25,869 bases of DNA from UKL13-2 sp031394335 (GTDB taxonomy: Bacteria > Pseudomonadota > Gammaproteobacteria > Burkholderiales > Usitatibacteraceae). Position numbers and translations under genes: made by a program. Position 1 is the stretch's first letter; every line of letters begins with the position of its first letter. Below the pieces are notes generated by a model. It saw only the letters and a list, made by a program, of their open reading frames with translations, was not told where the DNA came from and did not search any database. Positions 15,728-23,534 of the stretch are shown in pieces. The stretch covers positions 1 to 25,869 of the forward strand of contig JANMXS010000315.1 in assembly GCA_031394335.1 (NCBI GenBank). Reading direction: 5' to 3'.

Positions 15728-16948
15728 ATGAACACACAAGAATTCTCGCCCGAACTGTACGAAGCCTCCCTGCCGGCGACGGCACGCACTTTCCACGCGA
15801 TCATGAAGCGGCTGGAATGCGGCGTACTGACCTTTGTCTCGCCCGAGGGCGTCACCACCCAATTTCGCGGCCATCACGACGGCCCGCATGCGGATTTGCG
15901 TTTTGCCGACTGGGGTGTTGCCGCTGCGGCCCTCAAGTCAGCCGAAATCGGCCTTGCCGAATGCTATCGCGACGGACGTTTGTTTACGTCCAATCTGACC
16001 GCATTCCTGCAGCTCTGCGCTGCCAACCAGCGCGCTCTGGAGAAGGTTTTCTACGGTAAACCGTTGGTGGCATTTTTCTTCCGCATCAAGCATATGCTGC
16101 GTGCCAATACCAAGACGCAGGCGAGAAAAAATATTCATGCCCATTACGACCTCTCCAATGAGTTCTACCGTTTGTGGCTTGATCAGACCATGACGTATTC
16201 GAGCGCTATCTTCAGCGGTGACTTAACGCAGCCCATGGCGACCGCACAGACCGCAAAGTACGAACGAATATTGCAGGTCCTCAATCCAAAACCTGGCGCA
16301 ACCATTCTTGAAATCGGTTGCGGTTGGGGCGGGTTCGCGGAACATGCGGCCAGCACCCGTGGGGTCAAAGTCACCGGAATCACCTTGTCCAATGCGCAAC
16401 TCGAATATGCAAGGAAACGAGTGGCAGATGCAGGTCTGGACGCATTGGTCGATTTGCAACTGATCGATTATCGCGACGTGAAAGAGCAGTTCGACTATAT
16501 CGTTTCCATTGAAATGTTCGAAGCCGTCGGCGAGCGCTTCTGGCCGACCTACTTCAAAACGGTGCATGATCGCCTGAAGTCCGGGGGCCGCGCCGTCATC
16601 CAGGCAATCACCATTGCCGAGAGCGCCTTCGAGCGCTATGCCGCCACCAGCGATTTCATCCGCGAGTACATTTTTCCGGGTGGCATGCTGGCGCCTATTC
16701 CGCGCTTCATCGCCGACGCGAAGCGTGCCGGCTTGCAGGCTGGCGAGCCTTACTGCTTTGGTCTTGACTACGCCGAAACCCTGAAGCGCTGGCACGATAC
16801 CGTAAACTTGAAAGTCGGCGACATAAAGCCTTTGGGGTTTGATGATAAATTTTTGCAAATCTGGCGTTTTTATCTGTCTTACTGCGAAGCGGGGTTTCGT
16901 ACCGGCCGCACGGATGTCATGCAGCTCGAACTGTCGCGCATCGACTGA
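15728..16948 (+). CDS. cyclopropane-fatty-acyl-phospholipid synthase-like SAM methyltransferase
   Basis: A 406-aa SAM-dependent enzyme of the Cfa family, which methylates unsaturated acyl chains of phospholipids at the membrane. The SAM-binding motif is LEIGCGWGGF (194-203), followed by GITLSNAQLEYA. By alignment to E. coli Cfa, the bicarbonate-site residues correspond as follows: C139 to S159, E239 to E265, H266 to Q292, I268 to I294, Y317 to Y348. The missing His suggests chemistry other than cyclopropane ring closure, as in methylases that leave a methyl-branched unsaturated chain (UfaM, the first enzyme of furan fatty acid synthesis in Rhodobacter). The choice between these is inference. 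The length is close to E. coli Cfa (382 aa). Third gene of the cluster, 39 bp after DUF1365. Confidence 0.93.
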   Translation: MNTQEFSPELYEASLPATARTFHAIMKRLECGVLTFVSPEGVTTQFRGHHDGPHADLRFADWGVAAAALKSAEIGLAECYRDGRLFTSNLTAFLQLCAANQRALEKVFYGKPLVAFFFRIKHMLRANTKTQARKNIHAHYDLSNEFYRLWLDQTMTYSSAIFSGDLTQPMATAQTAKYERILQVLNPKPGATILEIGCGWGGFAEHAASTRGVKVTGITLSNAQLEYARKRVADAGLDALVDLQLIDYRDVKEQFDYIVSIEMFEAVGERFWPTYFKTVHDRLKSGGRAVIQAITIAESAFERYAATSDFIREYIFPGGMLAPIPRFIADAKRAGLQAGEPYCFGLDYAETLKRWHDTVNLKVGDIKPLGFDDKFLQIWRFYLSYCEAGFRTGRTDVMQLELSRID

Positions 16949-16959
16949 ATCGAATTGGA

Positions 16960-17517
16960 ATGCGTAGTTTTGTGAGATTGAGCTTTTGGGGTGCCTGCCT
17001 GCTGCTGACGTTGCAGGCGGCGCCATCACCCGCGCAGGCCGCGACCCTGCCGGAAGCGGTGATAAAGGACGTGGCCGCGCTGACATTGCGTGGTGAAGCC
17101 GTGATGCGCTTTTTCGGCTTGAAGGTCTACGATATCCGCCTCTGGACACCGACAAAGGCTGCCCCGACAGAGGAGCTGGTTGAACGGCCTTTTGCGCTCG
17201 AGCTGGTCTATGACCTTTCCATCAAGGGCCGCGATATTGCCGAGCGCAGCGTCAAGGAGATGCGGTCCCAAGGCTGGCGTGATGAGACGAAACTCAAACG
17301 CTGGGGTGAGGAGATGGCGCGCATTTTTCCCGACATCGCGCAGGGCGACGCATTGATTGGCGTTTCAATTCCCGGCAAGGAGGCGCGGTTTTATTCGCGT
17401 GACAAGCTGATTGCCGTGGTCGCCGATCCGGAATTTTCCCGTGCGTTTTTCGACATCTGGCTTTCCGACAAAACCAGCGAGCCCAGGCTGCGAAAAAAGC
17501 TGCTAGGCTCGGGATAA
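16960..17517 (+). CDS. secreted chalcone isomerase-like protein
   Basis: A 185-aa exported protein. A signal peptide (about 1-27, ending AQA) precedes the chalcone-isomerase-fold domain with LRGEAVMRFFGLKVYDIRLWTP, a segment typical of the bacterial chalcone isomerase-like family (Pfam Chalcone_3). Plant chalcone isomerases use a related fold that also binds fatty acids. The bacterial members have no proven reaction, and fatty-acid binding is a reasonable guess given the neighbours. It starts 11 bp after the Cfa-like gene. Length is normal for the family. Confidence 0.88.
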   Translation: MRSFVRLSFWGACLLLTLQAAPSPAQAATLPEAVIKDVAALTLRGEAVMRFFGLKVYDIRLWTPTKAAPTEELVERPFALELVYDLSIKGRDIAERSVKEMRSQGWRDETKLKRWGEEMARIFPDIAQGDALIGVSIPGKEARFYSRDKLIAVVADPEFSRAFFDIWLSDKTSEPRLRKKLLGSG

Positions 17518-17549
17518 CCGGGCGTTTTCCGCTCTTGGGGGAATCACTG

Positions 17550-18896
17550 TTGCGTACTGAATCTGCCCCGATTGGGCGGCACTCGTCGCTGCAATTGTTT
17601 GCATACGGATTGACATCGATTCCGCTGGCGATGGCGGCACTGCCGATCTACGTGCATGTGCCGAAATTTTATTCCGAAGCCTTGGGGCTCAATCTCGTTA
17701 TGATCGGTAGCCTGTTGCTGGCGGCACGCTTGTTCGACGCGATCCAGGATCCCCTGCTGGGTTACTGGAGCGATCTCGCCCGCGACCGACCTTCAGGCCG
17801 ATTTGCGTTTGTTGTCCTGGGAGCGCCAGTGCTGGCGATGGGCATGCTCGGCTTGTTCAACCCGCCGCAATTGGCGGGTGAATTATTGCCATGGTGGCTA
17901 TTGGGTATGCTGCTGCTGGTCTACACCGCGTTCAGCATGATGCAGATCAGTTATCAGGCTTACGGCGCCGAAATATCCGGCGATCCGGTCGAACGTACCC
18001 GTGTTACGGCTATCCGCGAGGGGATGGGCCTGGCGGGCGTGTTGCTGGCGGCAGCGCTGCCGCAAGTGCTGTCGGACCGCGCAGGCATGCGCGACGGTTA
18101 TGCGCAATACACTTACATTTTCATGCCCCTGCTGCTGATCCTGGCGACGCTGACGATTACCTTGTCGCCGCGAGCGATGCTTCATGCGCCGGCATTGAAA
18201 CAAGGCGCGCTGCGCAGCATGTTGAAGCCGCTCAAGAATGTGCTGTTCAATCGCTTGCTGGTCGTTTTCATCTTCAACGGTATCGCCGCGGCGGTACCGG
18301 CAACCCTGCTGCTGTTCTACGTTGGTGATGTGCTGAAGAGTCCGCAGATCGCGGCGCCCAGCCTGGTCACTTACTTCGCTGCCGGAGCGCTCGGCATGCC
18401 GCTATGGGTGTGGCTGTCTGCAAAAATCGGCAAAGGGCGCGCGTGGTTTGTCGGCATGGTGGTATCGATCGTGGCCTTTGTCTGGGCGTTCATGCTGGGC
18501 GCAGGTGATACGGTGCCGTTCCTGGTGATTTGTGTGTTGTCGGGCCTGGGGCTCGGTGCCGACCTGGCGCTGCCGCCATCGATTCTGGCTGATGTCATCG
18601 ACGTGGACGAACGGCGTGGCCTTGGCCGTAACGAGGGAGCCTACTTTGGCCTGTGGACGCTGGTTACGAAAATGAACCTCGCGCTGGCGGCGGGAATAGC
18701 CCTGCCGGCGCTGGCGTTTCTGGGTTATATGCCGAACGTGCCCAATTCCTCGCAGGCACTCATCTCGCTTGCTGCCATTTATGCACTGCTGCCATGTCTG
18801 CTGAAGGCGATAGCGGCCGCGGCGCTTATTTTTTCGCCGTTCTTTCGTGCTGCACAGACGTCGGCGGTTTATCGTGAAGAAGGAGTCGGGCCGTGA
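17550..18896 (+). CDS. MFS transporter, GPH (glycoside-pentoside-hexuronide) type
   Basis: A 448-aa polytopic inner-membrane protein with about 12 hydrophobic segments and the GPH-type features LFDAIQDPLLGYWSD in the first loop, and ADVIDVDERRGLGRNEGAYFGLW in the second half. The GPH family is usually linked to sugar:cation symport, but the copy in lipid clusters like this may move or flip a lipid-related compound. This is unproven. TTG 17550 is preferred, since GGGGGAA lies about 7 nt upstream. Another in-frame TTG is at 17535, inside that purine tract. The stop overlaps the next gene's start. Confidence 0.88.
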   Translation: MRTESAPIGRHSSLQLFAYGLTSIPLAMAALPIYVHVPKFYSEALGLNLVMIGSLLLAARLFDAIQDPLLGYWSDLARDRPSGRFAFVVLGAPVLAMGMLGLFNPPQLAGELLPWWLLGMLLLVYTAFSMMQISYQAYGAEISGDPVERTRVTAIREGMGLAGVLLAAALPQVLSDRAGMRDGYAQYTYIFMPLLLILATLTITLSPRAMLHAPALKQGALRSMLKPLKNVLFNRLLVVFIFNGIAAAVPATLLLFYVGDVLKSPQIAAPSLVTYFAAGALGMPLWVWLSAKIGKGRAWFVGMVVSIVAFVWAFMLGAGDTVPFLVICVLSGLGLGADLALPPSILADVIDVDERRGLGRNEGAYFGLWTLVTKMNLALAAGIALPALAFLGYMPNVPNSSQALISLAAIYALLPCLLKAIAAAALIFSPFFRAAQTSAVYREEGVGP

Positions 18897-19423
18897 ATAC
18901 AGTAATGCAGAGAATTGGGTTGTTGCTTGCGGCACTTGCGCTGACGGGGTGTGCAACTGTTATGCCGCAGGACTACGCGCGTGAAACCCCCAGGCTTGAT
19001 TTGTCGACCTACTTCAATGGCAAGGTTGATGGCTGGGGAATGGTGCAGGATCGCTCCGGCAAGGTGCTGCGCCGCATGGTCGTGGAAATTGACTGCAAAT
19101 GGGTCGGCAACGAGGGCACGCTCGACGAAAGTTTTCAGTGGTCCGATGGCAAGACCGAGAAGCGCGTCTGGAAAATTCGCAAGGAGGGCGATCGCTATAT
19201 CGGCACCGCCGGCGATGTGGTCGGCGAAGCACTTGGTGAAGCGGCCGGCAATACCCTGCGCTGGAACTATGTGCTGGTCTTGCCGGTAGGCGATTCCACT
19301 TATCACATGAATATGGATGACTGGATGTGGATGATTGACGACAAGACACTTGCGAATCGCACCAGAATGAGCAAATTCGGACTTGAGTTTGCCGAGATTT
19401 CCATTTTATTCCGGAAGCGCTAG
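18893..19423 (+). CDS. DUF3833 family lipoprotein
   Basis: A 176-aa predicted lipoprotein with lipobox LTGC (lipidated Cys20) after a short hydrophobic signal. The body carries DLSTYFNGKVDGWGMVQDRSG and a C-terminal DDWMWMIDDKTLANRTRMSKFG typical of DUF3833. It probably sits in the outer membrane facing the periplasm. GTG 18893 overlaps the MFS stop and has GAAGGAG 7 nt upstream. ATG 18905 is the alternative. Function unknown. Its constant association with the Cfa-like and SDR genes suggests a role in envelope lipid handling. Confidence 0.9.
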   Translation: MNTVMQRIGLLLAALALTGCATVMPQDYARETPRLDLSTYFNGKVDGWGMVQDRSGKVLRRMVVEIDCKWVGNEGTLDESFQWSDGKTEKRVWKIRKEGDRYIGTAGDVVGEALGEAAGNTLRWNYVLVLPVGDSTYHMNMDDWMWMIDDKTLANRTRMSKFGLEFAEISILFRKR

Positions 19424-19425
19424 AC

Positions 19426-20205
19426 ATGTCGCTCAATCAGAAAATTGGCGATTGGTCGGACAAGCGAGTATGGATTATTGGCGCCTCAACCGGCATCGGC
19501 GCGGCGCTGGCCGACGCACTGCATTCGCGCAAGGCCAAAGTCGCGATCTCGGCGCGCAGTGCCGACAAGCTCGCGGCGATGGTGACGCGCTTCGGCGCCT
19601 CGCGCGCCATCGCCTTGCCGCTGGACATCCGCGATGTCGCCACGATTCAGGCTGCTGAAAACGAACTGATCGCGGCTTGGGGTGGTTATGACCTGGTGGT
19701 GTTCATGGCCGGCGATTACACCGCGATGCGCGCTTGGGAACTCGACCTGAAGGTCGCGCAGCAGATGATCGATATCAACTGGGGCGGATTCATGAACGGG
19801 CTTTCGGTGGTGATCCCGCAACTGATGAAGGCGGGCACGGGCGGCATTGCCCTGGTGTCGAGCGTGGCCGGCTATCGCGGTTTGCCCAAGTCGCTGGTTT
19901 ACGGGCCGACCAAGGCCGCTCTGATCAACCTGGCGGAAACGCTGTATCTTGACCTCAAGGAAAAAGGCCTCGATATCTATCTGATCTGCCCCGGCTTCGT
20001 AAAAACGCCGATGACGGACAAGAACGATTTCGAGATGCCCTCATTGATTACGCCTGAGGAGGCAGCGCTGGAAATCATCAAGGGCCTGGAGAAAGGTGAA
20101 TTCGAAATTCACTTTCCGAAGAGCTTCACGCGGATGTTGAAATTCCTGCGTCATTTGCCCTATTCGCTGTATTTTTCTGCCATCAAAAAGTCGACCAAGT
20201 TGTAG
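19426..20205 (+). CDS. SDR-family NAD(P)-dependent oxidoreductase
   Basis: A 259-aa short-chain dehydrogenase. The cofactor motif is GASTGIG (19-25). The catalytic set N118 (DINWGG), S145 or S146 (ALVSSVAG), Y159 and K163 (VYGPTKAA) is complete, so the enzyme should be active. A C-terminal amphipathic stretch (about 230-255) may touch the membrane. The usual NNAG motif is replaced by FMAGDY. It follows DUF3833 by 2 bp and is followed at once by the NTF2-like gene, so all are probably co-transcribed. The substrate is unknown. A lipid carbonyl or alcohol is a guess from context. Confidence 0.93.
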   Translation: MSLNQKIGDWSDKRVWIIGASTGIGAALADALHSRKAKVAISARSADKLAAMVTRFGASRAIALPLDIRDVATIQAAENELIAAWGGYDLVVFMAGDYTAMRAWELDLKVAQQMIDINWGGFMNGLSVVIPQLMKAGTGGIALVSSVAGYRGLPKSLVYGPTKAALINLAETLYLDLKEKGLDIYLICPGFVKTPMTDKNDFEMPSLITPEEAALEIIKGLEKGEFEIHFPKSFTRMLKFLRHLPYSLYFSAIKKSTKL

Positions 20206-20646
20206 ATGGCGATCACTATGCATGAGACGGCACTAAAACAGCTGGTTGATTATTTTCAGGCGCTGACGCCGGAAAGCGTTGCTGATATCGGTCGCTATTA
20301 CACCGAGGAGGCGTATTTCCGCGACCCGTTCAATGAAGTGCGCGGCATTGCTCCGCTGCAGCATATTTTCAACGATATGTTCGAGCGCTTGCATGGGCCG
20401 CGTTTCACGGTCGTGGAAACCATCGCCAATGAACAGGGTGCGATGCTGATCTGGGATTTTGATTTCCGCATCAAGGCGCTAAAACCTGGTCAGCAGCGCC
20501 GCATTCACGGCCTGTCGCATATCCGCTTTGCCACCGATGGCCGTGTCAGCTATCACCGCGATTACTGGGATGCGGCCGGCGAGCTGTACGAACAGCTGCC
20601 GGTGGTGGGCGCCTTGATGCGCTGGTTGAAGAAGCGCGCTGGGTAG
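20206..20646 (+). CDS. NTF2-like / SnoaL-like protein
   Basis: A 146-aa protein with the NTF2-like pattern: an N-terminal helix (LKQLVDYFQALTPESVADIG), YYTEEAYFRDPFNEVRGIAPLQHIFNDMF, then beta strands with IWDFDFRI and a terminal SHIRFATDGRVSYHRDYWDAAGELY. The fold forms a small cone-shaped pocket used by enzymes or binding proteins. No specific catalytic set can be assigned. It starts directly after the SDR stop codon (TAGATG). ATG 20218 is an alternative. Last gene of the cluster, and the partner of the SDR in many related clusters. Confidence 0.9.
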   Translation: MAITMHETALKQLVDYFQALTPESVADIGRYYTEEAYFRDPFNEVRGIAPLQHIFNDMFERLHGPRFTVVETIANEQGAMLIWDFDFRIKALKPGQQRRIHGLSHIRFATDGRVSYHRDYWDAAGELYEQLPVVGALMRWLKKRAG

Positions 20647-20689
20647 GTAATCGTAGGCAACCCGGTTTCATGCCGCGCCAGGCACGTCG

Positions 20690-21268
20690 CTATTTTGGTG
20701 CCTTGTCGATGTATTCAAACACCTTGACCACACGCGATACCCCGCTGGTGGTGCGTGCAATTTCAGTCGCCGCATCGCTTTCCTCGCGCGTCACGATGCC
20801 GAGCAGATAAACCACGCTGCTTTCAGTGACCACCTTGACATGATTGGGCGATACCTTGCCGTTGTTGATCAGACGCGCCTTCACATTGGTGGTGATGATG
20901 GTGTCGCTGCTGCGCGAGGTCAGCGACGAATTGCCGCCTATCGTGATTTCATTGGTGACGCCGCGCACATTGGTGATGCCGCGAATGGCCTCGCTAATTT
21001 CTTTTTTCATGTCCTCGGTCGGTGCCTCACCCGTGAGCAGCACGCTCAGGTTATAGCTGGTCACGTTGATGTGGGCGTCCTTGTATTTTTCAATCAGCTT
21101 CGCGCGCGCGCGCCACTCGATATTTTCATCTTCGATGTAGAGGCCGGTGGAGCGCCGGTCGTCCAGCACCAGCGCGGTCGCACCTACACCGACGGCGGCA
21201 AGCGGGAAGCAGCCCTGCAACAAGGCAGCGGAGGCGGCAAGCAATACGGCAATAAAAATGGAACGCAT
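20690..21268 (-). CDS. dolP: BON domain lipoprotein (DolP/YraP-like)
   Basis: A 192-aa outer-membrane lipoprotein. Signal and lipobox LLQGC give lipidated Cys20. Two BON domains follow (about 45-115 with NLSVLLTGEAPTEDMKKEI, and about 120-190 with VVYLLGIVTREESDAA). E. coli DolP binds anionic phospholipids and supports outer-membrane integrity. The gene follows the SIS isomerase on the same strand, as yraP follows yraO in E. coli. ATG 21268 has GGAG 7 nt upstream. ATG 21271 overlaps the isomerase stop as ATGA and is nearly as likely. The name rests on domain plus gene order. Confidence 0.88.
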   Translation of the reverse strand: MRSIFIAVLLAASAALLQGCFPLAAVGVGATALVLDDRRSTGLYIEDENIEWRARAKLIEKYKDAHINVTSYNLSVLLTGEAPTEDMKKEISEAIRGITNVRGVTNEITIGGNSSLTSRSSDTIITTNVKARLINNGKVSPNHVKVVTESSVVYLLGIVTREESDAATEIARTTSGVSRVVKVFEYIDKAPK

Positions 21269-21858
21269 CATTTTTCTCCGAACAAAAGGTTGTCGATCGA
21301 ATCGCACAGACAGTGCAGCATCAGCAAATGTACTTCCTGGATGCGCGCGGTCACGGGAGACTCGACATTGAGCAATACATCGTCCTCGCCGATCAGGCTG
21401 GCGATTTTCCCGCCGTCGCGCCCGGTCATGCCGATGATGCCCATGCCCTTCTTCCGGGCGGCCTCAATGGCGGCCACCACGTTTTTGGAATTGCCACTGG
21501 TTGAAATCCCAAAGAGGATATCGCCGGGCTTGCCCAGCGCACGTACTTGTTTGGAAAAAATTTCGTCATAGCCATAGTCGTTGCCGACGGCGGTGAGAAT
21601 CGACGTATCCGTGGTCAGCGCGATCGCCGCCAGTTCCTCGCGTTCGCGCTCGAAGCGGCCAACCAGTTCGGCCGCAAAGTGCTGCGAATCCGCTGCCGAG
21701 CCGCCATTGCCGCAGGCGAGAATTTTTCCGCCATGCTTCAGACAAGCCACCATCGCGTGCGCGGCGCGCGCTACCTGTGGTGTGAGCGGCTCCAGGGCGC
21801 GCAGCTTGAGTGCAGCGCTATCGCGGAAGTGCTGGGAAATTTTCTGTTCGATATTCAT
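21268..21858 (-). CDS. gmhA: SIS-domain protein: phosphoheptose isomerase / DiaA-like
   Basis: A 196-aa sugar isomerase domain protein. GmhA converts sedoheptulose 7-phosphate to D-glycero-D-manno-heptose 7-phosphate, the first step of ADP-heptose synthesis. DiaA is its paralogue that regulates DnaA in E. coli. The gene order and the C-terminal IQEVHLLMLHCLCDSIDNLLF look like DiaA. However, the catalytic Glu (E64 in FAAELVGRF) and His (H177 in QEVH) of GmhA are both present, whereas in E. coli DiaA the AAEL segment reads AASM as I recall it. Phosphate-binding CGNGGSAADSQH and ISTSGNSKN are intact. A heptose isomerase is therefore favoured. A dual role cannot be excluded. Overlaps dolP by a few bases. 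Confidence 0.88.
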   Translation of the reverse strand: MNIEQKISQHFRDSAALKLRALEPLTPQVARAAHAMVACLKHGGKILACGNGGSAADSQHFAAELVGRFEREREELAAIALTTDTSILTAVGNDYGYDEIFSKQVRALGKPGDILFGISTSGNSKNVVAAIEAARKKGMGIIGMTGRDGGKIASLIGEDDVLLNVESPVTARIQEVHLLMLHCLCDSIDNLLFGEK

Positions 21859-21883
21859 GGTCGGATTTTAGTGCCTATGCAGG

Positions 21884-22258
21884 TCATGTGCCAAATGCGT
21901 CCTGAACCCATTCGATGCCGGTCTCGCTCAAATCGTTCAATAACAGCGCATCGAAGCGGCATGCCGGCAGCGTTCGCATGCCGCTCAAATAGTGCTGTGC
22001 CGCCGCAATGATCCGCTGCTGCTTGCTGCGGCCGATGCTGGCGCCCGCGCCGCCGAAGCCGTTGTTCTTGCGCATCCTCACTTCAACGAATATCAGGCCT
22101 GCGCCATCTTTCATGATCAGGTCGATCTCGCCGAACCGGCTGCGGTAGTTGCGTTCCACACAGACCAAGCCGCGTGCAAGCAGAAATCTCTCGGCAATGC
22201 GCTCGGCAGCGTCACCGGAAACCTTGCTGTTTTCCTTGCCGGCCCGGCCCGACGGCAT
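21884..22258 (-). CDS. yraN: YraN family (UPF0102) endonuclease-like protein
   Basis: A 124-aa protein with the YraN hallmarks: GDAAERIAERFLLARGLVCVERNYRSRFGEIDLI, then LIFVEVRMRKN, which form a restriction-endonuclease-like fold (E..D...EVK-like: GEIDLI and FVEVR). The usual Lys of the ExK motif is Arg here. The biological role is not settled. The start ATG overlaps the lpoA stop (TAATG), so the two are translationally coupled. The position between lpoA and the SIS gene matches E. coli. Confidence 0.92.
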   Translation of the reverse strand: MPSGRAGKENSKVSGDAAERIAERFLLARGLVCVERNYRSRFGEIDLIMKDGAGLIFVEVRMRKNNGFGGAGASIGRSKQQRIIAAAQHYLSGMRTLPACRFDALLLNDLSETGIEWVQDAFGT

Positions 22259-23511
22259 TACTCGCCCGGCCGAAAAACAAAGGGTACGCCGTCGCGCATT
22301 TCAACCGGGGTGAGGGTGCGCACGAACTGGGCGCCGTCGAGCGTGAGCTTGCCGGTGACGCCATCCAGCGGTGCAATATCGCGCGCTCTATCCGACTTGA
22401 GAATGGTCTGGGACAGGCGCCAGGCATCGATACCCAGTGCATACAGCCGCTCATAATCCAGCGGCAGGTTGCTGGCGGGTTTCGCATAAGCCATCACCGC
22501 CGGGTGATCTTTTTCAACGAACCAGGGCATTTCAAGAAAATGCACGCTTTCGAGGTCCACGTTCTGTACCGGCTCAGCGCGCGCGTCCAGACTGTGCGAG
22601 GTGGCAAATACCGGCATGCCGGTAGGCAGGTAAGGCCGCGCGCTGCGTGCGGTGCCACTATCGGCGGCGAAAAACGCCATATCGGCGTGGGCGCGCTCCA
22701 TGGCCGCTTGAACCGTGGTGGTGTAGGTGCTGGCATCGCCTGAGAGCGTAATGCGCGCTGCGATCTGGCCGCCCATTCGCGTCCATTCGCGTTCGAAGGT
22801 CTCCTGGATTCTCCGCGCTAGTTGCGTATTGCCGACCAGTAGGGCGGCACGGCGGAAACCTTCTTGCGCGGCGGAGCGTGCTTGCTGGCGCACCTCGGCA
22901 TCCACGTTGAGCGTGATGTAGAAGAAACGATCGGGCAGCTCGGTCTCGGCTGGCGCATTCAGGGCAAGCGTTGGTAGTAGCCCGGCCTCTTTGGCCATGG
23001 TGGTGGCGCCGTCGCGCGTGATGCCGCCGACCAAAACGATGGCGCCCTCCTGCACCGCCTTGCGGTATTGGGCGGCGAGCGAATTGGTTTCGTTGTCGCT
23101 GGGGTAAATGCGGAACGGCGGCGCGGCCGCGCCCTCAGCCTGGGCGCCTGCTGTGAATCCCTGCTTGACCGCATCGGCGGCTGCCGCAAGGTCTCTGGAG
23201 TTCGCCGGGATGATCAAGGCGATATGCGCTTGTCGCGCCGTCGGCGGCTGCACCGTTGAAGCGACGTTTGGCGCCGGGTTTGCGCCGCTATCCGGTCCCA
23301 GCCTGGTGACAATCACGGGTTCCGGGGCCACCAATTCAGGCGGCGATGAAGACTTGGCGGGTTCGGGCAGCGCAGGTCGTATGATTGCGCCAGGTTGCGC
23401 ACAGGAGGCAAGCGCGGCGACAATGGCCAGCAAACCGGCAATAGCCATCACTGGTGAGCCAGCCAGACGTCGCGCCCGGCACATCAGTTGATCCAGCTTT
23501 TGCATTCGCAT
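22258..23511 (-). CDS. lpoA: penicillin-binding protein activator LpoA-like lipoprotein
   Basis: A 417-aa lipoprotein. The hydrophobic signal with LASC gives lipidated Cys37. After a Pro-rich linker the body is a type I periplasmic-binding fold (HIALIIPANSRDLAAAADAV, PPFRIYPSDNET, IVLVGGITRDGATTMA, RRAALLVGNTQLARRI). E. coli LpoA activates PBP1a from the outer membrane and has an extra N-terminal TPR domain (about 680 aa in total). This copy lacks the TPR part, as many betaproteobacterial homologues do, so its partner contact may differ. ATG 23511 with AGGT upstream is preferred. ATG 23505 is possible. It diverges from rsmI across only 23 bp, so the promoters must overlap the genes. Confidence 0.9.
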   Translation of the reverse strand: MRMQKLDQLMCRARRLAGSPVMAIAGLLAIVAALASCAQPGAIIRPALPEPAKSSSPPELVAPEPVIVTRLGPDSGANPAPNVASTVQPPTARQAHIALIIPANSRDLAAAADAVKQGFTAGAQAEGAAAPPFRIYPSDNETNSLAAQYRKAVQEGAIVLVGGITRDGATTMAKEAGLLPTLALNAPAETELPDRFFYITLNVDAEVRQQARSAAQEGFRRAALLVGNTQLARRIQETFEREWTRMGGQIAARITLSGDASTYTTTVQAAMERAHADMAFFAADSGTARSARPYLPTGMPVFATSHSLDARAEPVQNVDLESVHFLEMPWFVEKDHPAVMAYAKPASNLPLDYERLYALGIDAWRLSQTILKSDRARDIAPLDGVTGKLTLDGAQFVRTLTPVEMRDGVPFVFRPGE

Positions 23512-23534
23512 GAACAGACCTGAATAAGAAAATC

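Noticed and set aside
16223..17155. A 310-codon open frame on the minus strand
   Set aside because: Antisense to the Cfa-like and chalcone-isomerase-like genes, with shadow-like composition and no domain.
20647..20701. Terminator between the NTF2-like and dolP genes (GGCAC ... GTGCC)
   Set aside because: Only a 5-bp stem with a long loop, partly inside the dolP coding region, and no T-tract.
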